A stretch of DNA of 64,000 bases from Gymnorhina tibicen. Lineage: Eukaryota > Chordata > Aves > Passeriformes > Artamidae. The notes beneath the pieces were generated by a model. The model searched no databases, was not told the DNA's origin, and worked only from the letters and a program-made list of their open reading frames with translations. A program made the position numbers and the translations under genes. Location of the stretch: NCBI GenBank assembly GCA_013399875.1, contig VXAZ01000587.1:790617-854616 (forward strand), given 5' to 3'. Every line of letters begins with the position of its first letter. The first letter of the stretch is position 1. Of the stretch, positions 49,701 through 61,400 are shown piece after piece.

Positions 49701-52700
49701 GCTCTAGACCAAACATGTGCACATGCCCAAATGGTCAGATAGCCCCCTCCTGTGGTTCAAAATCAAGTAAGTATTTCTTCTGTGTCTCTGATACTGCTCT
49801 TTTGAGTCTGTGAAGCTGCTAAGGTATGTAAAATGGTTCAGTGGTCAGTATTTAAGACAAATAACCTCTGAGTCACCAGACGTACTTTTACCACAGGAAG
49901 GGAAGTGTAGCTTCCTATGATGAAACCGAGGAATGACTCAGAGACTGGCTATTGGAGACACTTTTTTTTTTTTTTTTTTTTTGCCAAATCAAACCCAAAT
50001 TAGTCTTATTGGAAGCTATTTTCATTTGCCACTTTGTAAAATGAATTCCCATCTCCCTTGCTTTCTGGAAAATGCCTTATCTCTGTTCACTGGTAGACAT
50101 GCACGTGTATACAGCACAAAAGTTGTAATGATAGAGAGACGACTCTTGACCATTGGCTGACCTTGACATGCTTTGTAATTTTCTTCAGCTTTCAAGGGTT
50201 ATAAATCAGACACTGTGCATGCTGTATGTTAATGCCTAGGCCTACAAGCATTAGAGCATTTCCTTGCCAGGCTCGGTACATATTTTCTGAATCTAATACT
50301 GCTGACTTTCCTCAGGTGACGCTTCCGTAGGTACTCGAGGTACAGAGTTGCACAAGGTTTTTTTAGTGGAACAGCTTTTCATCAGAAAAGCAAAGGTGCT
50401 TTGAAAATGAAACTTTTCAGAGAGATGACTTTTCCTAAAAATGTTTGAATTTCAGGTTTTCAAGGAAGGTTCTCCAGAGCCAGGGAAAAATAAGTAAAAT
50501 TAAATTCATTCAGTGAACAGAGAACTCAATGGCTTAAACATGAGCTGAGCTGTTTGATATAAAGTAGGATTTTGCTCAGTTCATATCTCAGATGCCAGCT
50601 GTAAAGTACTCTGTATTCTCACTTGAACATGATGCTTGTCTCTTAGAATGTAGAAGATTTAGATTTTTTTATGAAATGTGAAGTTTCATTTTGGGGGAGA
50701 CGGGTTCTCACAAATGCCTATAACTATCTGAACAACATATTAACAGAAGTCAGTGGGGGATGCACTCAGCTGAGGTCTGTAATATTATGCACAGTGGTCA
50801 TCCTTTTAGTTCTGAATATCTTTTGAGACTCAGTGTGTGGTCTGCTTTGCTTCTGTGTTTTTTACCTTGCCATTTTTTTTTGCTTTCCTGGTTGATAAGA
50901 GTTTTCCCTCATAACTGACCATTTCAGTTTGTGGTTTTAGCATCCTTTTTACGCAATAACAGTGGAAAAACATTAACAACTGCAGAATGTAATGGAATGG
51001 CATGTACTAAAATGGTAAATATTGTTCTTTGTAGTTCAACCCATCTCATGCTCCTGTGATGGCTGTTAGGGAGAGGAGAGCATGAGGAAGATCTGGAGCT
51101 GTGAAGTTCCCAGAGGGTGCTGGAGGGAGGGGAGGGTGCAAAATGCTGCACAAATGTGTGTGGTGATGTGTTCCTACCTGGATTTGCAGCTACTGTTTTA
51201 CCAGGTCTTATGCCTTAGTCTTGTAAGCCAGTAAAGGAAGGTATGACCTTCCCAAGTACCCTTCAGGGCCCAGCAGGAGAGATGTATCCCTGTATCTGTC
51301 ACATATTTTGGCACCTTTGTAAAAGGCAGGAACAAGTGGGCCTCAGTATTACCTCATTTTTTTCTTTGGCCACACTGAAGTCTTTTATGAGTCAAGACTT
51401 AAAAGAAGAACAGAGTATGAGTAAAATTTCAGTTCTTCTTGTGGTTCTTTTCCTGAAATATTCTACCATCGATCTCCATAGTTTTAGCCTTCACTGCAGT
51501 AGCACAGATAAATGGGTGCAGGATTTTACCACTGTGTTTAATCAAGCAGCTTCTAAAGCCTATATGACATAGCTAATTTGGTTCTTGACCATTACTTCTC
51601 CTAAGTATGACTTTTCAACTAATCATAAGTTTTAATCTGTGCTGACATTATTTTCCTTACATTGCTGCATAGGTTTGCCTGCTTTTAAGTGTTGATTCTC
51701 TGTATAGAGTATAAGTATTAACACTTTACAAATAGACTTAACAGTTGGCTTAAAATAGATATGGTTTATATCTTGTTCAATTTCTGCAGTAATGTAAGAT
51801 ACATTTTGTATATGTGGTTACATCCCCTTTATTTACTAAAACATACTAATTCTAAAAGCAAAAGTGTCTTTTAAGTTGTAGGGAGAAGAGACTCACTGCT
51901 TCTGTGCACTCTTGTGTAATATTTTTTATGATTTAGCACATCATTAGTACTTACAGAACATACTTTATGGAAGTCATTTGCTCTGTTGGCACTGTAGACA
52001 AAATCCGTGAATATGTATTCACACAATAGACCACAATGACTTAGATCTGCAAGTAGAAAACAAAGTAAACATAAAAAATACTGTTTGACATCAAATGGCT
52101 ACTGTCAACTACCTTTGGTAACAGTTAACATTTTGTTAGAATACACATTCATGAAACCCTATTCTAATTATATGTTTTAAAAAATAATAAAAAATTGGAT
52201 TAAAATTGGATTAAAATTGAATTTAAATGATATGTGTTTGTCACATGCAAAATAAAAATAGCATCTATGAGTGAAAATGCCATGATTTCTCAGAATTGAG
52301 TGTATAGCTTCTGATATATGAGATATGTCTGAGATGTTCTTTGGATATTTTCAGCTACATGTGTCTTTAGTACTTAAAGAATCAGTAGTGGGCATGGGTT
52401 TTATAGCAGGTACACCCATAGACAGAAACTGAATTAACAGTGACTCTTATACTCTGGTTGTCTGTCGAAATAAAATATTTAATGCAGATTGGAAAGCGTG
52501 TGGATTTGAGAGCAAAACAAAGCCTCCAAGTTTGATTCTTATGCAGGTCAGTTGCTGGGACTTTTCTGGTTAAGAGTCAGCTTTAGGAATCTGATTTGTG
52601 GTTGAAAAGATCAACCGGTGGTTTTCTCAGCAGGGATTTTAGTGACATCAGTAAACTTGCTAGCTGAGTAGTGGTTATTTCTGTGTAATTAGTGAATTTT

Positions 52701-55700
52701 TAGGTGTGCTTACAGCAGGCTTGGAGATAAGATTGCCAAGTGTGGAGGCCTCTGTGCCGCTGGCTCTGGTGTGTGGGTGCTCTGATGCTGCAGGTGCGCC
52801 TGTGTGGAGATGTGCAACGCTCGGTGCTGTGGGAGATGTGGAGATGTGCAACGCTCGGTGCTGTGGGAGATGTGGAGATGTGCAACGCTCTGTGCTGTGC
52901 CAGCTCTGTGGTGGCAGCGGCTTCACTGCTGCCCCCACAGCACCCGGGCTGTGGCTGCCGTGTCCGTGTCTGTCGGTGCTGCAGCCTGGCCCTTCTTTGT
53001 GCTCCATTCGTGCTCTGGGATCCTGCCACACGTTAGAGCTGCTGCTCTGCCCCTGTGGGAGAGGGGGCAAACGAGGAGGAGGGTGTCAGGCTGCCTCCAG
53101 GGTTAGGGGTCAGGTCTGTCTCTGAGCTCAGCCCCTGCTTTTGCTTCTGTAGTCAGAATGGTTTGGGCTGGCTGAAACAGGGAAGGCGTTTGCTGATGGG
53201 GCTGTCCCTGAAGGAAAGGAGCCGTGACAGAGGCACCGGGAGCTGTGGTGGGTGCTCGGGCTGACAGCTGTGGAGACAGGCGTCCGTGTCCGGAGCGGGG
53301 CCTGCTCCGCTCCTCTGCCAGCAGCATCAGAAGCACAGCCGAGGACTGAGCTCCTCCTCAGAGACTTCCTGCCCGGAGTCTCCCTCAGAGGCTGCCGGTG
53401 CTGTGGGGCTGAGCCTGGACCTTGGCTCCGTGCCCCGGGACCCCACTCCTCGGGTGCTGTGGGAGCTGTCTGCTCAATGGCAGTACAACCTGGAGCTCAG
53501 CCCCTTGCCTTTTCTTCTGCTACTGTCAGAGGTGGTGTAAGGTCTTGAATGTCGAATGTTCCCCAGAGTTTTTTGAGGGTACTGCGGGTTTTGTCTGTGC
53601 CTTGTGCAGGGCTGCGGGGCAGCAGGCCCGTGTCCCGCCTTGGCGCTAGCTGCCATCTCTCCCCTGAGTCAGTCACTCGACAGAGAAAGCACGCTGAGCA
53701 TCTGGGATGCGATGAGGCCGTCATTCCTTGTTTACAGCTCCTGGCAGGCAAAGCCCTGCGTCATGCACAGCCGGGGCTGGGAGCGTTTCCTCGGCAGTGG
53801 CACGGAGGCAGAGCCGGCCTCTCCTGCGGTGCCCGCTGGCTGCCCTGCCGCGCCCTCAGCCTGAGGTGCTGGGCCGGCGGCTCCGCTGGTGTTGCCGCCT
53901 GAGGACTGCAGACCCTCAGGCCTCACGTTTCTCAGTTTGGGATCGCAGAGCAGACAGCACCTGTGCTACCTTTCATCTGCGTGGTGAGCTCCTGCACGTT
54001 TTGTGAGCGGTTGTGGTAGTGCTCCGGGTGTGATGAAGTCTCAACTTGGTTTTGCTGGGTATTTATTTAAAAAGTCGGGAACTGTTATGCTTGAGAGGGC
54101 AGCGCTTTGATAAAAAACACAACTGTCGCCCACACGCGAAGCCTGTTGGCTGTGCATGGTCTTGCTGGCTCTTTTGCAGGTTTATAAAGTTGTGTTCCTG
54201 CAGTTATTCCTGTTTTGACTTCAGGCATTTCCAGTGCAGACTGTTTACAAATTGGATGTGAAAAAGGACAATAATTGATTAAAAGCAACCATTCATTAAT
54301 GTTAACCTTTCCTGTGCATGCCAAGATAAGGCAAAGCTATATGCATTGATTTAGCAGCCTTATGGTAATTCCTGTGCTTTTCCTCTGACTCTCTGTCCGT
54401 GTGATATCTTGGAACAGGTTGTTTCATTTACCGGAATATCTCCACTGACATTAATGGAATTGTTGATATAGCTGAGAAAAGAGAACCTGGACCTGCATTA
54501 ATATGCTAGTTTTCAAAAATGCATTTTTAAAATCATCATCTGAGCTCCAGACAGCCTTTGAATGTGTTTTTGTAAACTTTTGGAAGGATAATATTACAGA
54601 ATAGTCTGTATGATTTTGGAAGTACTCTTTTCAACATTCCTGCAAAAGAGGGCAGAAAATAAGTAATTAGTTTACTGACTGTATGTCATTGATTCTCTTG
54701 CCTGGTAACAGGGGAGAAAGGTCACTGACTTAAATGGCTCATTTTAGTAAAGATGACTGGGTGTCCAGCAGTCTCCCATAATGATTTTAGTTTAAAAAGG
54801 AGGAAGAAATATTTTACCTTGGAAAAGTTCTTTTAAGAAGCCGTAAGACAAGTTATGGAAACTTTGTGTGTGTATCCCAAAATGAGGAAATAGACTTTAT
54901 TTATACATGAACAAATAATATGAAAATCATCATTTAAGCTACCGTTAACCTTTTTATCTCAAATGTAGTTCAAACTACTTAAATGGCTTTGGTCTTCATG
55001 TGGGAATGGAAATTAGCTCTTGGCATAGCTTGCTCTAATTGAAATCAGTTTGTGGTTTTTAAGTTCCTTCCCTGCTTGACAGATGATATCATTTCCTATG
55101 CTTTTTGTAATCCCCTCTGTTTTTCTAAGATTGTATAAAGCTGAGTTGAACTACACATTTTAAAGTAACTATACACCTTTTTCTGACCTACTTAGGACAT
55201 TGTCCAAAAATCTTCACCAGATATTCACTCTGTATTTGCAGACAATTTTACTTTTTATTGAGGAATGTTAGTACATTTTTGTTGCTTGAAGTACTGAAGT
55301 ACATGCAAAGCAGAACAAATATGTATAATAACTATTAGACACATAAGAAATGTAATACACAGTTTTTGCTTTCATAATCGAAGAATTAAGATCACTAGTG
55401 TTTTAAATGCTAGATTGCTTTAAATTCTTTATCCAGTTGTATGTTTTACTTCTGTTTTGTGGATTCATATTGTTACAGAAGACAGTACAGTTAAAATTAT
55501 TATTTCTACTTGAAAATAAAAAAGAAATTCTATTCACATACTTCTGAACTGTTAAAAGCCAAATGATGCCTAAGGGTTTTGTGTGAGATGAAAAATTCAG
55601 TGTTTGGCATGGCACCTGTTAGGCTCTGATGGGACATGCAATTTCCATTTTTCAGTCCTGAGCATTTCAGACAGCACAGTGTAGGTATCCAGTGCTCCAT

Positions 55701-58433
55701 CACAATCTTCTGAACTGCTGATCAGACTGTAATCCTATTGGGGGAGGAGCCTTTCATGTGGTTCCTGTTAAGAGGAAAACCATTTCCCAGCTGCTTACTG
55801 GAGTGCAGGCCCCAGTTCACAGCTGTGTTGGACAGCAGGACTTGTAAGAACTTCACTTTGTTGGGAGATCTGCCCACTTCTCTATGCCTGATGAGGAGCC
55901 TGACATACTTTTAGTTGCTCCCAACATCTAGTTAAGAAATCTATTTGCCCTTATTACTAGAAAAATGCAGCAGAGACATTATGCTTTACTGGCATGGGGC
56001 TTAAGCTGCCTGTTAACCATTATGAGTGGTGGGGCTGCAGCTGAGGAGAGCGTGCTGCTGCTCCCCTGCCTCTGCCCTTGGCAGGGGAAGGTTGTTGGCT
56101 CTGGGGAAGTGCTGTCTGTAAGCTCTGCAGCTCCCAAGCACAGCAGCTCTACTGGTGGGGTGAGCCCACAGTTGGCCTACAGAAAGAAATCTCTCTGTTA
56201 TTTCTCCTTTTTGTGCAAGAAGTCCTGCCTGGCCAGGTCAGCTTCTGGTGTTGCATGTGTTGGCAGAACAGGGCTGTCTTCAGGAGCTTTCTTGTATGCT
56301 TCCCTTTAATACTTCCCTCCCCCACTTCCCAGATGATAAGACTCCCTTTCTAATGGTGCTGTCTGCCAGAAGTTTAGTACTTTTCCCTTACTGAAGGCTT
56401 TTTCTCATAATTGCAAACTAGGAAAGAAATATTGAGGATTTATGCTCATATGAAATGCCTTTGACTTCATTCGCATGAGAGGGTGCATCAAATCTTTGCA
56501 CCTTGTCCTATACTCCTTAGGAACTGCCTATCTATATTGTGTTCTGTAGTGCCATTTTAAGTATCTGTCCTAAAATGTGCATTCTTGACTTCTAGTACTT
56601 TCTAATTCACAGAATCAATATCTGAAAAAAAAAAAAAAAAGGTAAAGTCCTTTAGCAAATAGCAAAGTGTTTCTGACTGGTTTGATTTAACTGAGGAAAA
56701 TCTCTTTTCCTTTCAAGTCCAACACTGTAACATCCGGTGCATGAATGGAGGGAGCTGCAGTGATGACCATTGCCTCTGTCAGAAGGGATATACAGGAACA
56801 CACTGTGGACAGCGTAAGTACACTCCTAGGAATGTAGATGCTGTTAAGTGGTTCTGTGATATGAGGATTGGACACCCTTTAGCACTAAAATTTCAGCTGC
56901 TGTTGAGCTGGTTTTTGATCAGAATTTTACAGAAAAACACGTGACTTTGTAATGAACGCTGAGTGAATTCTTACTGATCAAGATTATTAAAGTAAACATC
57001 ATGTGACTTCCTAACAATTGGTTATAACTTGATCCTGTAGTTCTCACACTACCATAATTTCCGCTGACCTCCAGGATTTTTCACCCAGTAGATCAATGGG
57101 TCGTACATGTAAATTTTACATGGGATTCAGTTTTCATTTTATAGGTAAAGTTAAGGTTTTTAATACAAAGTCTTGTTTTCATTTCAGAGTTTGCCTCAGA
57201 TTTAGCTAGTATGCTTTAGAAATTTTGATGTTGTCTTATTAGAGTTGATCGACAGATTTTTTTTTTTATTTGCTCAAGGAGTCCTTAGCCAAAAGCATTC
57301 CTGGATCTGCTGCTTGAAATCTCTCCCAAACTGACTCTGGTGCTCTCTTGTTCTTCTTGGCTGGAATGCTGTGAAGTAACTCAAATAAGGATGTAGACGC
57401 TGCTTTTAACCAAAGCTGTCATGTTGCTATCTGGTGAACTATTGGTCTGACACAGAAAATGTGTTTAGCTCATTTAATGAAAACCTTTTGTGCTCTGTCA
57501 AAATCAATGGCACACTTTACATGAACTTCAGTGGGACCAGGAATTTACCCTAATAATCTGGAGGAGGCTCACATGGTGAAAGGATTAAGAATTGTATTTC
57601 TGCCTTCACTGTGAAATATCAAGTGGATAAAAGAGGATAAATGGAAATCTTCTTTCTACTGAAGTGAATGTGAAACGGAACAAAGAATAATATTACTCAA
57701 TGAACATCAAATTGTATTTGAAATCTCCTTTTTCATGTGCGTGTTGTATTTTCTGATTATTTTTGAGAGGAACTGCTTTTGGAGTTTATTATTAAAAAAT
57801 TGAGTTCTGAAGCCAGTGACATCATCATACAGGGGAAGAATATCTTGAATTAACATGGAAGAGATATTGATTACATTTTGCTATCCTAATTAGTAGCATT
57901 ATTTATTTAACATCAGCAAACAGCCTTTTAATACTGGATTATTACAGGAGGAACAAATACATTTGAGGATTTAGAGATGAAATATTCCTCTGCATCTTCT
58001 ATGTGCAGTCTCTATCAGTGTTTATTAGTTGCAAGTTTGAAATAGATGTTATTTTGAAGTTATGGGATTGTCTACCTATCCCAAGGAGAAAGGCTCTGAG
58101 AGGTCAGAAAAGCTGTGGTTGTTCCTGTGTTTTGTTATGCTCCCTTGAAAAGATGAGTTCATGGTACTAATGAGGCCAGGAAGTAGTAAAAGGTCATCAA
58201 GTAGATTCTAGGAAAAGAGTTTGGTATCCTGTTATGTTTACCATTTTTACCAGTTTACCTAAGTTGATCAGGTACTACCTTCATGCCTTTCTGAAAATAG
58301 CTCAGTAAAGATTGCTTTTGCCTTCCCTTTGGTACAGCTGTCTGTGAAAATGGATGCCTAAACGGAGGGAGATGCGTAGCTCCGAACCGATGTGCTTGCA
58401 CGTATGGCTTCACTGGACCCCAGTGTGAGAGAG
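34650..58433 (+). CDS. FBN1: FBN1 (fibrillin-1), five N-terminal coding exons; first is incomplete, the rest of the gene lies to the right
   Basis: Fibrillin-1 is a secreted, cysteine-rich glycoprotein that polymerises into extracellular microfibrils, supports elastic fibres and stores latent TGF-beta and BMP complexes; human mutations cause Marfan syndrome. The joined exons encode an N-terminal propeptide ending in the furin-type site RAKRR, the unique FUN domain ([20 protein letters not shown], identical to human as I recall it), and three non-calcium-binding EGF modules with six cysteines each. Exons of 83, 99, 96 and 96 nt have the same lengths and phases as human FBN1 exons 3-6. FBN2 and FBN3 share the architecture, but the residues fit FBN1, as does its position after CEP152. 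The start codon is lost in the assembly gap. The last codon shown is split at GAGAGAG|GTATGT. Confidence 0.97.
43955..44095 (-). mobile_element. CR1 LINE fragment, degraded
   Basis: The + strand shows antisense CR1: GAGGAGGGATCTTGGAAGGC, CATATGGTCCAACCCCTACT, CAGAGCACGGTGAAC, then CAGGCTGCTCATGGCTGTGT and GATTATCTCTAGCCATGGAA. These match the CR1 3' region in order, with many substitutions. The terminal octamer is no longer recognisable and the borders are approximate. Confidence 0.8.
44780..45570. promoter_or_regulatory. CpG island inside the first large FBN1 intron
   Basis: A compact GC-rich block with many CpGs (for example CAGCGCGGATTACGCCAGCG near 44833 and GACCGCGCGGGTCCATCTCG near 45490), flanked on both sides by AT-rich intron. 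Open frames through it look coincidental. It may be an alternative promoter, an enhancer-associated island or the start of a non-coding transcript. Confidence 0.6.
48684..48766 (+). CDS. FBN1: FBN1 exon (FUN domain)
   Basis: Acceptor TTTTTTTTTTCCCAG, donor GTCC|GTAAGT, 83 nt. It encodes [20 protein letters not shown] then GGNQCIV, which as I recall is identical to human FBN1. This domain takes part in N-to-C-terminal fibrillin assembly and heparin and BMP-prodomain binding (family knowledge). Confidence 0.98.
49668..49766 (+). CDS. FBN1: FBN1 exon (EGF module 1)
   Basis: Acceptor CTTAATAG, donor TCAA|GTAAGT, 99 nt. It encodes [20 protein letters not shown] and [12 protein letters not shown], a non-calcium-binding EGF module with all six cysteines. 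Compared with my recollection of human it differs only by conservative changes (NG for SG, KS for RS). Confidence 0.98.
52740..54030. other. GC-rich, CpG-containing block within an FBN1 intron
   Basis: About 1.3 kb with markedly higher GC than the flanking AT-rich intron and scattered CpGs, giving overlapping open frames in all directions that look coincidental (no conserved domain, no supporting splice logic). The left part carries a minisatellite. It could be a weak CpG island or an expanded GC-rich tandem array that has decayed. Confidence 0.5.
52804..52903. repeat. 34-bp minisatellite, about three copies
   Basis: Copies begin at 52804, 52838 and 52872, each starting GTGGAGATGTGCAACGCTCG or a close variant. 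The first two are identical over 34 bp; the third diverges near its end. The unit is not a multiple of three, so the open frames that cross it are not a coding repeat. Confidence 0.9.
56718..56813 (+). CDS. FBN1: FBN1 exon (EGF module 2)
   Basis: Acceptor CCTTTCAAG, donor CAGC|GTAAGT, 96 nt. It encodes [20 protein letters not shown] and [11 protein letters not shown]. Six cysteines in EGF spacing are present and there is no calcium-binding DxDE signature, as expected for this module. Human has Ile where this has Thr in QKGYTG. Confidence 0.98.
58338..58433 (+). CDS. FBN1: FBN1 exon (EGF module 3)
   Basis: Acceptor TTTGGTACAG, donor GAGAGAG|GTATGT, 96 nt. It encodes [20 protein letters not shown] and [11 protein letters not shown]. 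Human has CESGC where this has CENGC. It is the last coding exon in the window; the next should begin the hybrid domain. Confidence 0.98.
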
Positions 58434-61400
58434 GTATGTGCCCTAAATCAGTGGAAATAATTATGTTCCAACACCTCTAACAGCAGGGTTGTTGGGCCAT
58501 TACCTGTTGTATTCTATAGCTGGATTGGCTGTGCTTGTTTTTGTTGGTCTCAAGACGGAAAATAAATTTTAAGTAGCGTTTCTTGAAATATTTGGACTTC
58601 ATAAGGATAGAGGCCAGGATGGAACACAGATGGAACTGTTTACTTTTTTGTGATGAAAACACTACAGTGGAAGAGGTGGCAAATGAAAGTTTTTATGTGC
58701 TTTTGCTCAAACTTCAGTTTCTAAGTCATCAGAAAATGCCTTTTCATCTCATATACATGATAAGTAGCATCTTGCCTCTGGCTTTATGTTTTTTTTTGCA
58801 GAGTTTATTCGATTCTTTTTTCCATTTTGTACAGATATATTGTTTTCAATTTTAGCTTTTTAGTTGCATATCCATAGTGATAATCTTCAAATGAAAACAC
58901 AATTATACCAACTGCCTTAATGGTATGTGGATTTTTTTCAGGGTTATTAAACCAATTTAATGTTTCACTTGTGAGCAGTATAGTGGACAATGTTTAGGTA
59001 TAATCCTGTTGAGTTTTATAAAAATACAAATAAAATACTTTCATTTGTCAGAGCAATTGGTCTGTGTAGTTGGAAATTCATCCATACTACTCATAAAATA
59101 GGCTGTGTTACATATCTATGAACCTGGGACAGAACAGACATCAATAATCTGATTTTGGGCTTCCATTTAGAGGATGTAGATTTCATTAGCACATGAAATT
59201 TCTGTCAGTGAGCATGCTAGATGATCTCTGCTGTCAGTGCTGCACCTGGAGGAGTAATGATTGGCTCTTTTATGTGGCAGCATAGGTGGGTGATACAGAA
59301 CAACAACTCTGAGGGGACCAAAGCTTTTTGTTCTGTGCTAAAACAGATGGTAGGATGAAGCAGGTATTTCCTGCACTGCCTACAGTAGATAAAATTGCTG
59401 TGTTGGCACTGTGTGAAGTCTTGCCAGTTGTGCACTCAGATGTTATAAAAGTAGTTCAAACAAGTGGTGAATTTTTTCCAAAGATTGAAAAGTAGTTCTG
59501 TTCTGAATCATGAGATCCCACTGCTGGAGAGGAGTAAGAAGAATGGGCAATTAGGTTAAAATTCCTAAATTTGAAGAGAATAAATGCTTATAGGTGAGAA
59601 TGCACTGAATATTACTGCAAGGACTTGGAATTTCAAGCAATTTCTGCTTGTTTTTCATCGGTGAAGTTTCTGAGCCTTCAGTCTGGTGAGGAGGTGTAAA
59701 GTGTAAGTTCAGAAGATTGTTCAGTGCTACTTCCGTGTTGCCTAATCTGAGACCAGTTCGACTCCACATCATTAGGGCAAGTTTCTAGGCTGAATCTGGT
59801 AACAGCTTCAATCCTGTCCCTCAGGGCTCCTTCCTGGTGGTGGGTGGAGTGAGAAACTGGTGGCACAGAGCCATTTGAGCCAAGTCAAGCTGTCCTGAAG
59901 TTACATGCATGCTGTTGAGCACAATTGAGGTGGAAATCTGTAACTTAAAAGCCTTGTCCATAGGCAGTTTTTTACTTAAAATGTGTGTTTGATTTTATAG
60001 TTATCAATAAAAGAGAAAATAGACATTAATGAGCTGTAGTATTCGTGGCTAATGCTCGCTTGCTATGTTGAGGCCAAATGATTGTCATATCTTCCCAGAA
60101 AACCTCTGAAATTTGGCTGCTTTCACAGATTTCCTCCGGCCTTTCTACCTAGCTGAGCTAATATGTTCCCCTCCTCTAAAAAGGGTGTGGTGGTTTTTCG
60201 GTCTCAGAATCGCATTATGCCATGAGAAAAACTTTTTCTGAAGATAACTTCTCAAATATAAACTAATCTTGGTCTTAGAAAAACTTGCCTTGTTCAGCGC
60301 ATGCACCTGTGTGGTCACTGGGGAGTTGTCTGGCTGCATGTGATTTTGCACAGCTGTCAGCTAAGTAAGAGGTCCATATTTTGAATCTAGCTTTGGAAAG
60401 TTCTGTGGATTTGACACTCCCCGATGGGCTTCTGATGTACATGTGAATGGATGTTAGCCAGTAAATTGACAAGATTCATGCCTTGTGGAGTAAAATCGTG
60501 TGTTTATTAGAAAGAAAAGAAAGAGGGGAGGAAACAAAACAATGAAACCAAAGCATCTCTGTGCATGGAAGTGGGGGGGGAAGGAAAATACTCAAGAGAA
60601 ATAGTCTCTTAAACTATGCCATTTCTGGGGGAAGCAGGAGAGGCAGCTTGTTTTGAAAACACCATTTCTGGATATAAACGTAATGTGAAGTGATAGAGTT
60701 TTGTGGCATACACATTCTCCATCTGTTTGGCTGCGGTCTGACTTCTAGGTTATGCCATCCCACAGACTAACAGTTATGGAAGTAATTTACTGCTGTGTCT
60801 CACCCAGTGCTTTTCTCTGCAAGCATCAGCTAACAGCAACAATCAGAGTGTTTGTGGCACATATGTCACACACCAAAGAATATTCCAGCCTTTGCCGCTG
60901 TGTGTAACTTAGAACTGACTTGAATAAAACAATGTCGAGGCAACCAAACACGTGGGGTTATTCTAATAATCCGATAGGGAAAACACTTAAAATGTTGCAG
61001 GTGGTTGGAACAAAATTACATCCAGTTTCTTAGATACAGAGACAAGTTGTGTAGTTCTGTGTCTACTGTTTTAAGTAGTTTTTCCGTACATTACCTCAGT
61101 AAATGCTGACCATGTGATTGTTCATGAAGATATGCAAGACTTCTGTGTAGGTCGGTAGCATCAAATACATGCACAATGAAGGGCTTTATCTGGTGCAAGA
61201 CTCACTGCTTTCACAGTGCAGCAAACTCCATCAAATTTGTGGCATGAGTATTTCTATGTATTTATTCAGTCATTCTTTGAGAGGGTAGCAGCTGGCCTTG
61301 GACAGTTTTGGCACACAAATTGCTTTTTTGTATGTCTTAGAAGTGTTAATCTTAGTGTAAAGCACTATAAACATGAGCATGAGGAATTTTGAGATTGACT

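Larger units (their letters stand above)
49767..56717 (+). other. FBN1: FBN1 intron (about 7 kb)
   Basis: No other gene is recognised. It contains a poly-T run at about 49962-49982, an 11-bp tandem (ATTGGATTAAA) at 52194-52215, a GC-rich block at 52740-54030 with a 34-bp minisatellite, and a poly-A run at about 56624-56640. Confidence 0.85.

Noticed and set aside
49962..49982. Poly-T run (and those near 19600 and 46590, and poly-A near 56630) as retroposon tails
   Set aside because: No adjacent SINE body, processed gene copy or target-site duplication was seen; they look like simple homopolymers.
52675..54006. Open frames of 75-139 codons on both strands across the 34-bp repeat and GC-rich block
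   Set aside because: The repeat unit is not a multiple of three, so frames rotate. Composition explains the openness, and none resembles a protein family.
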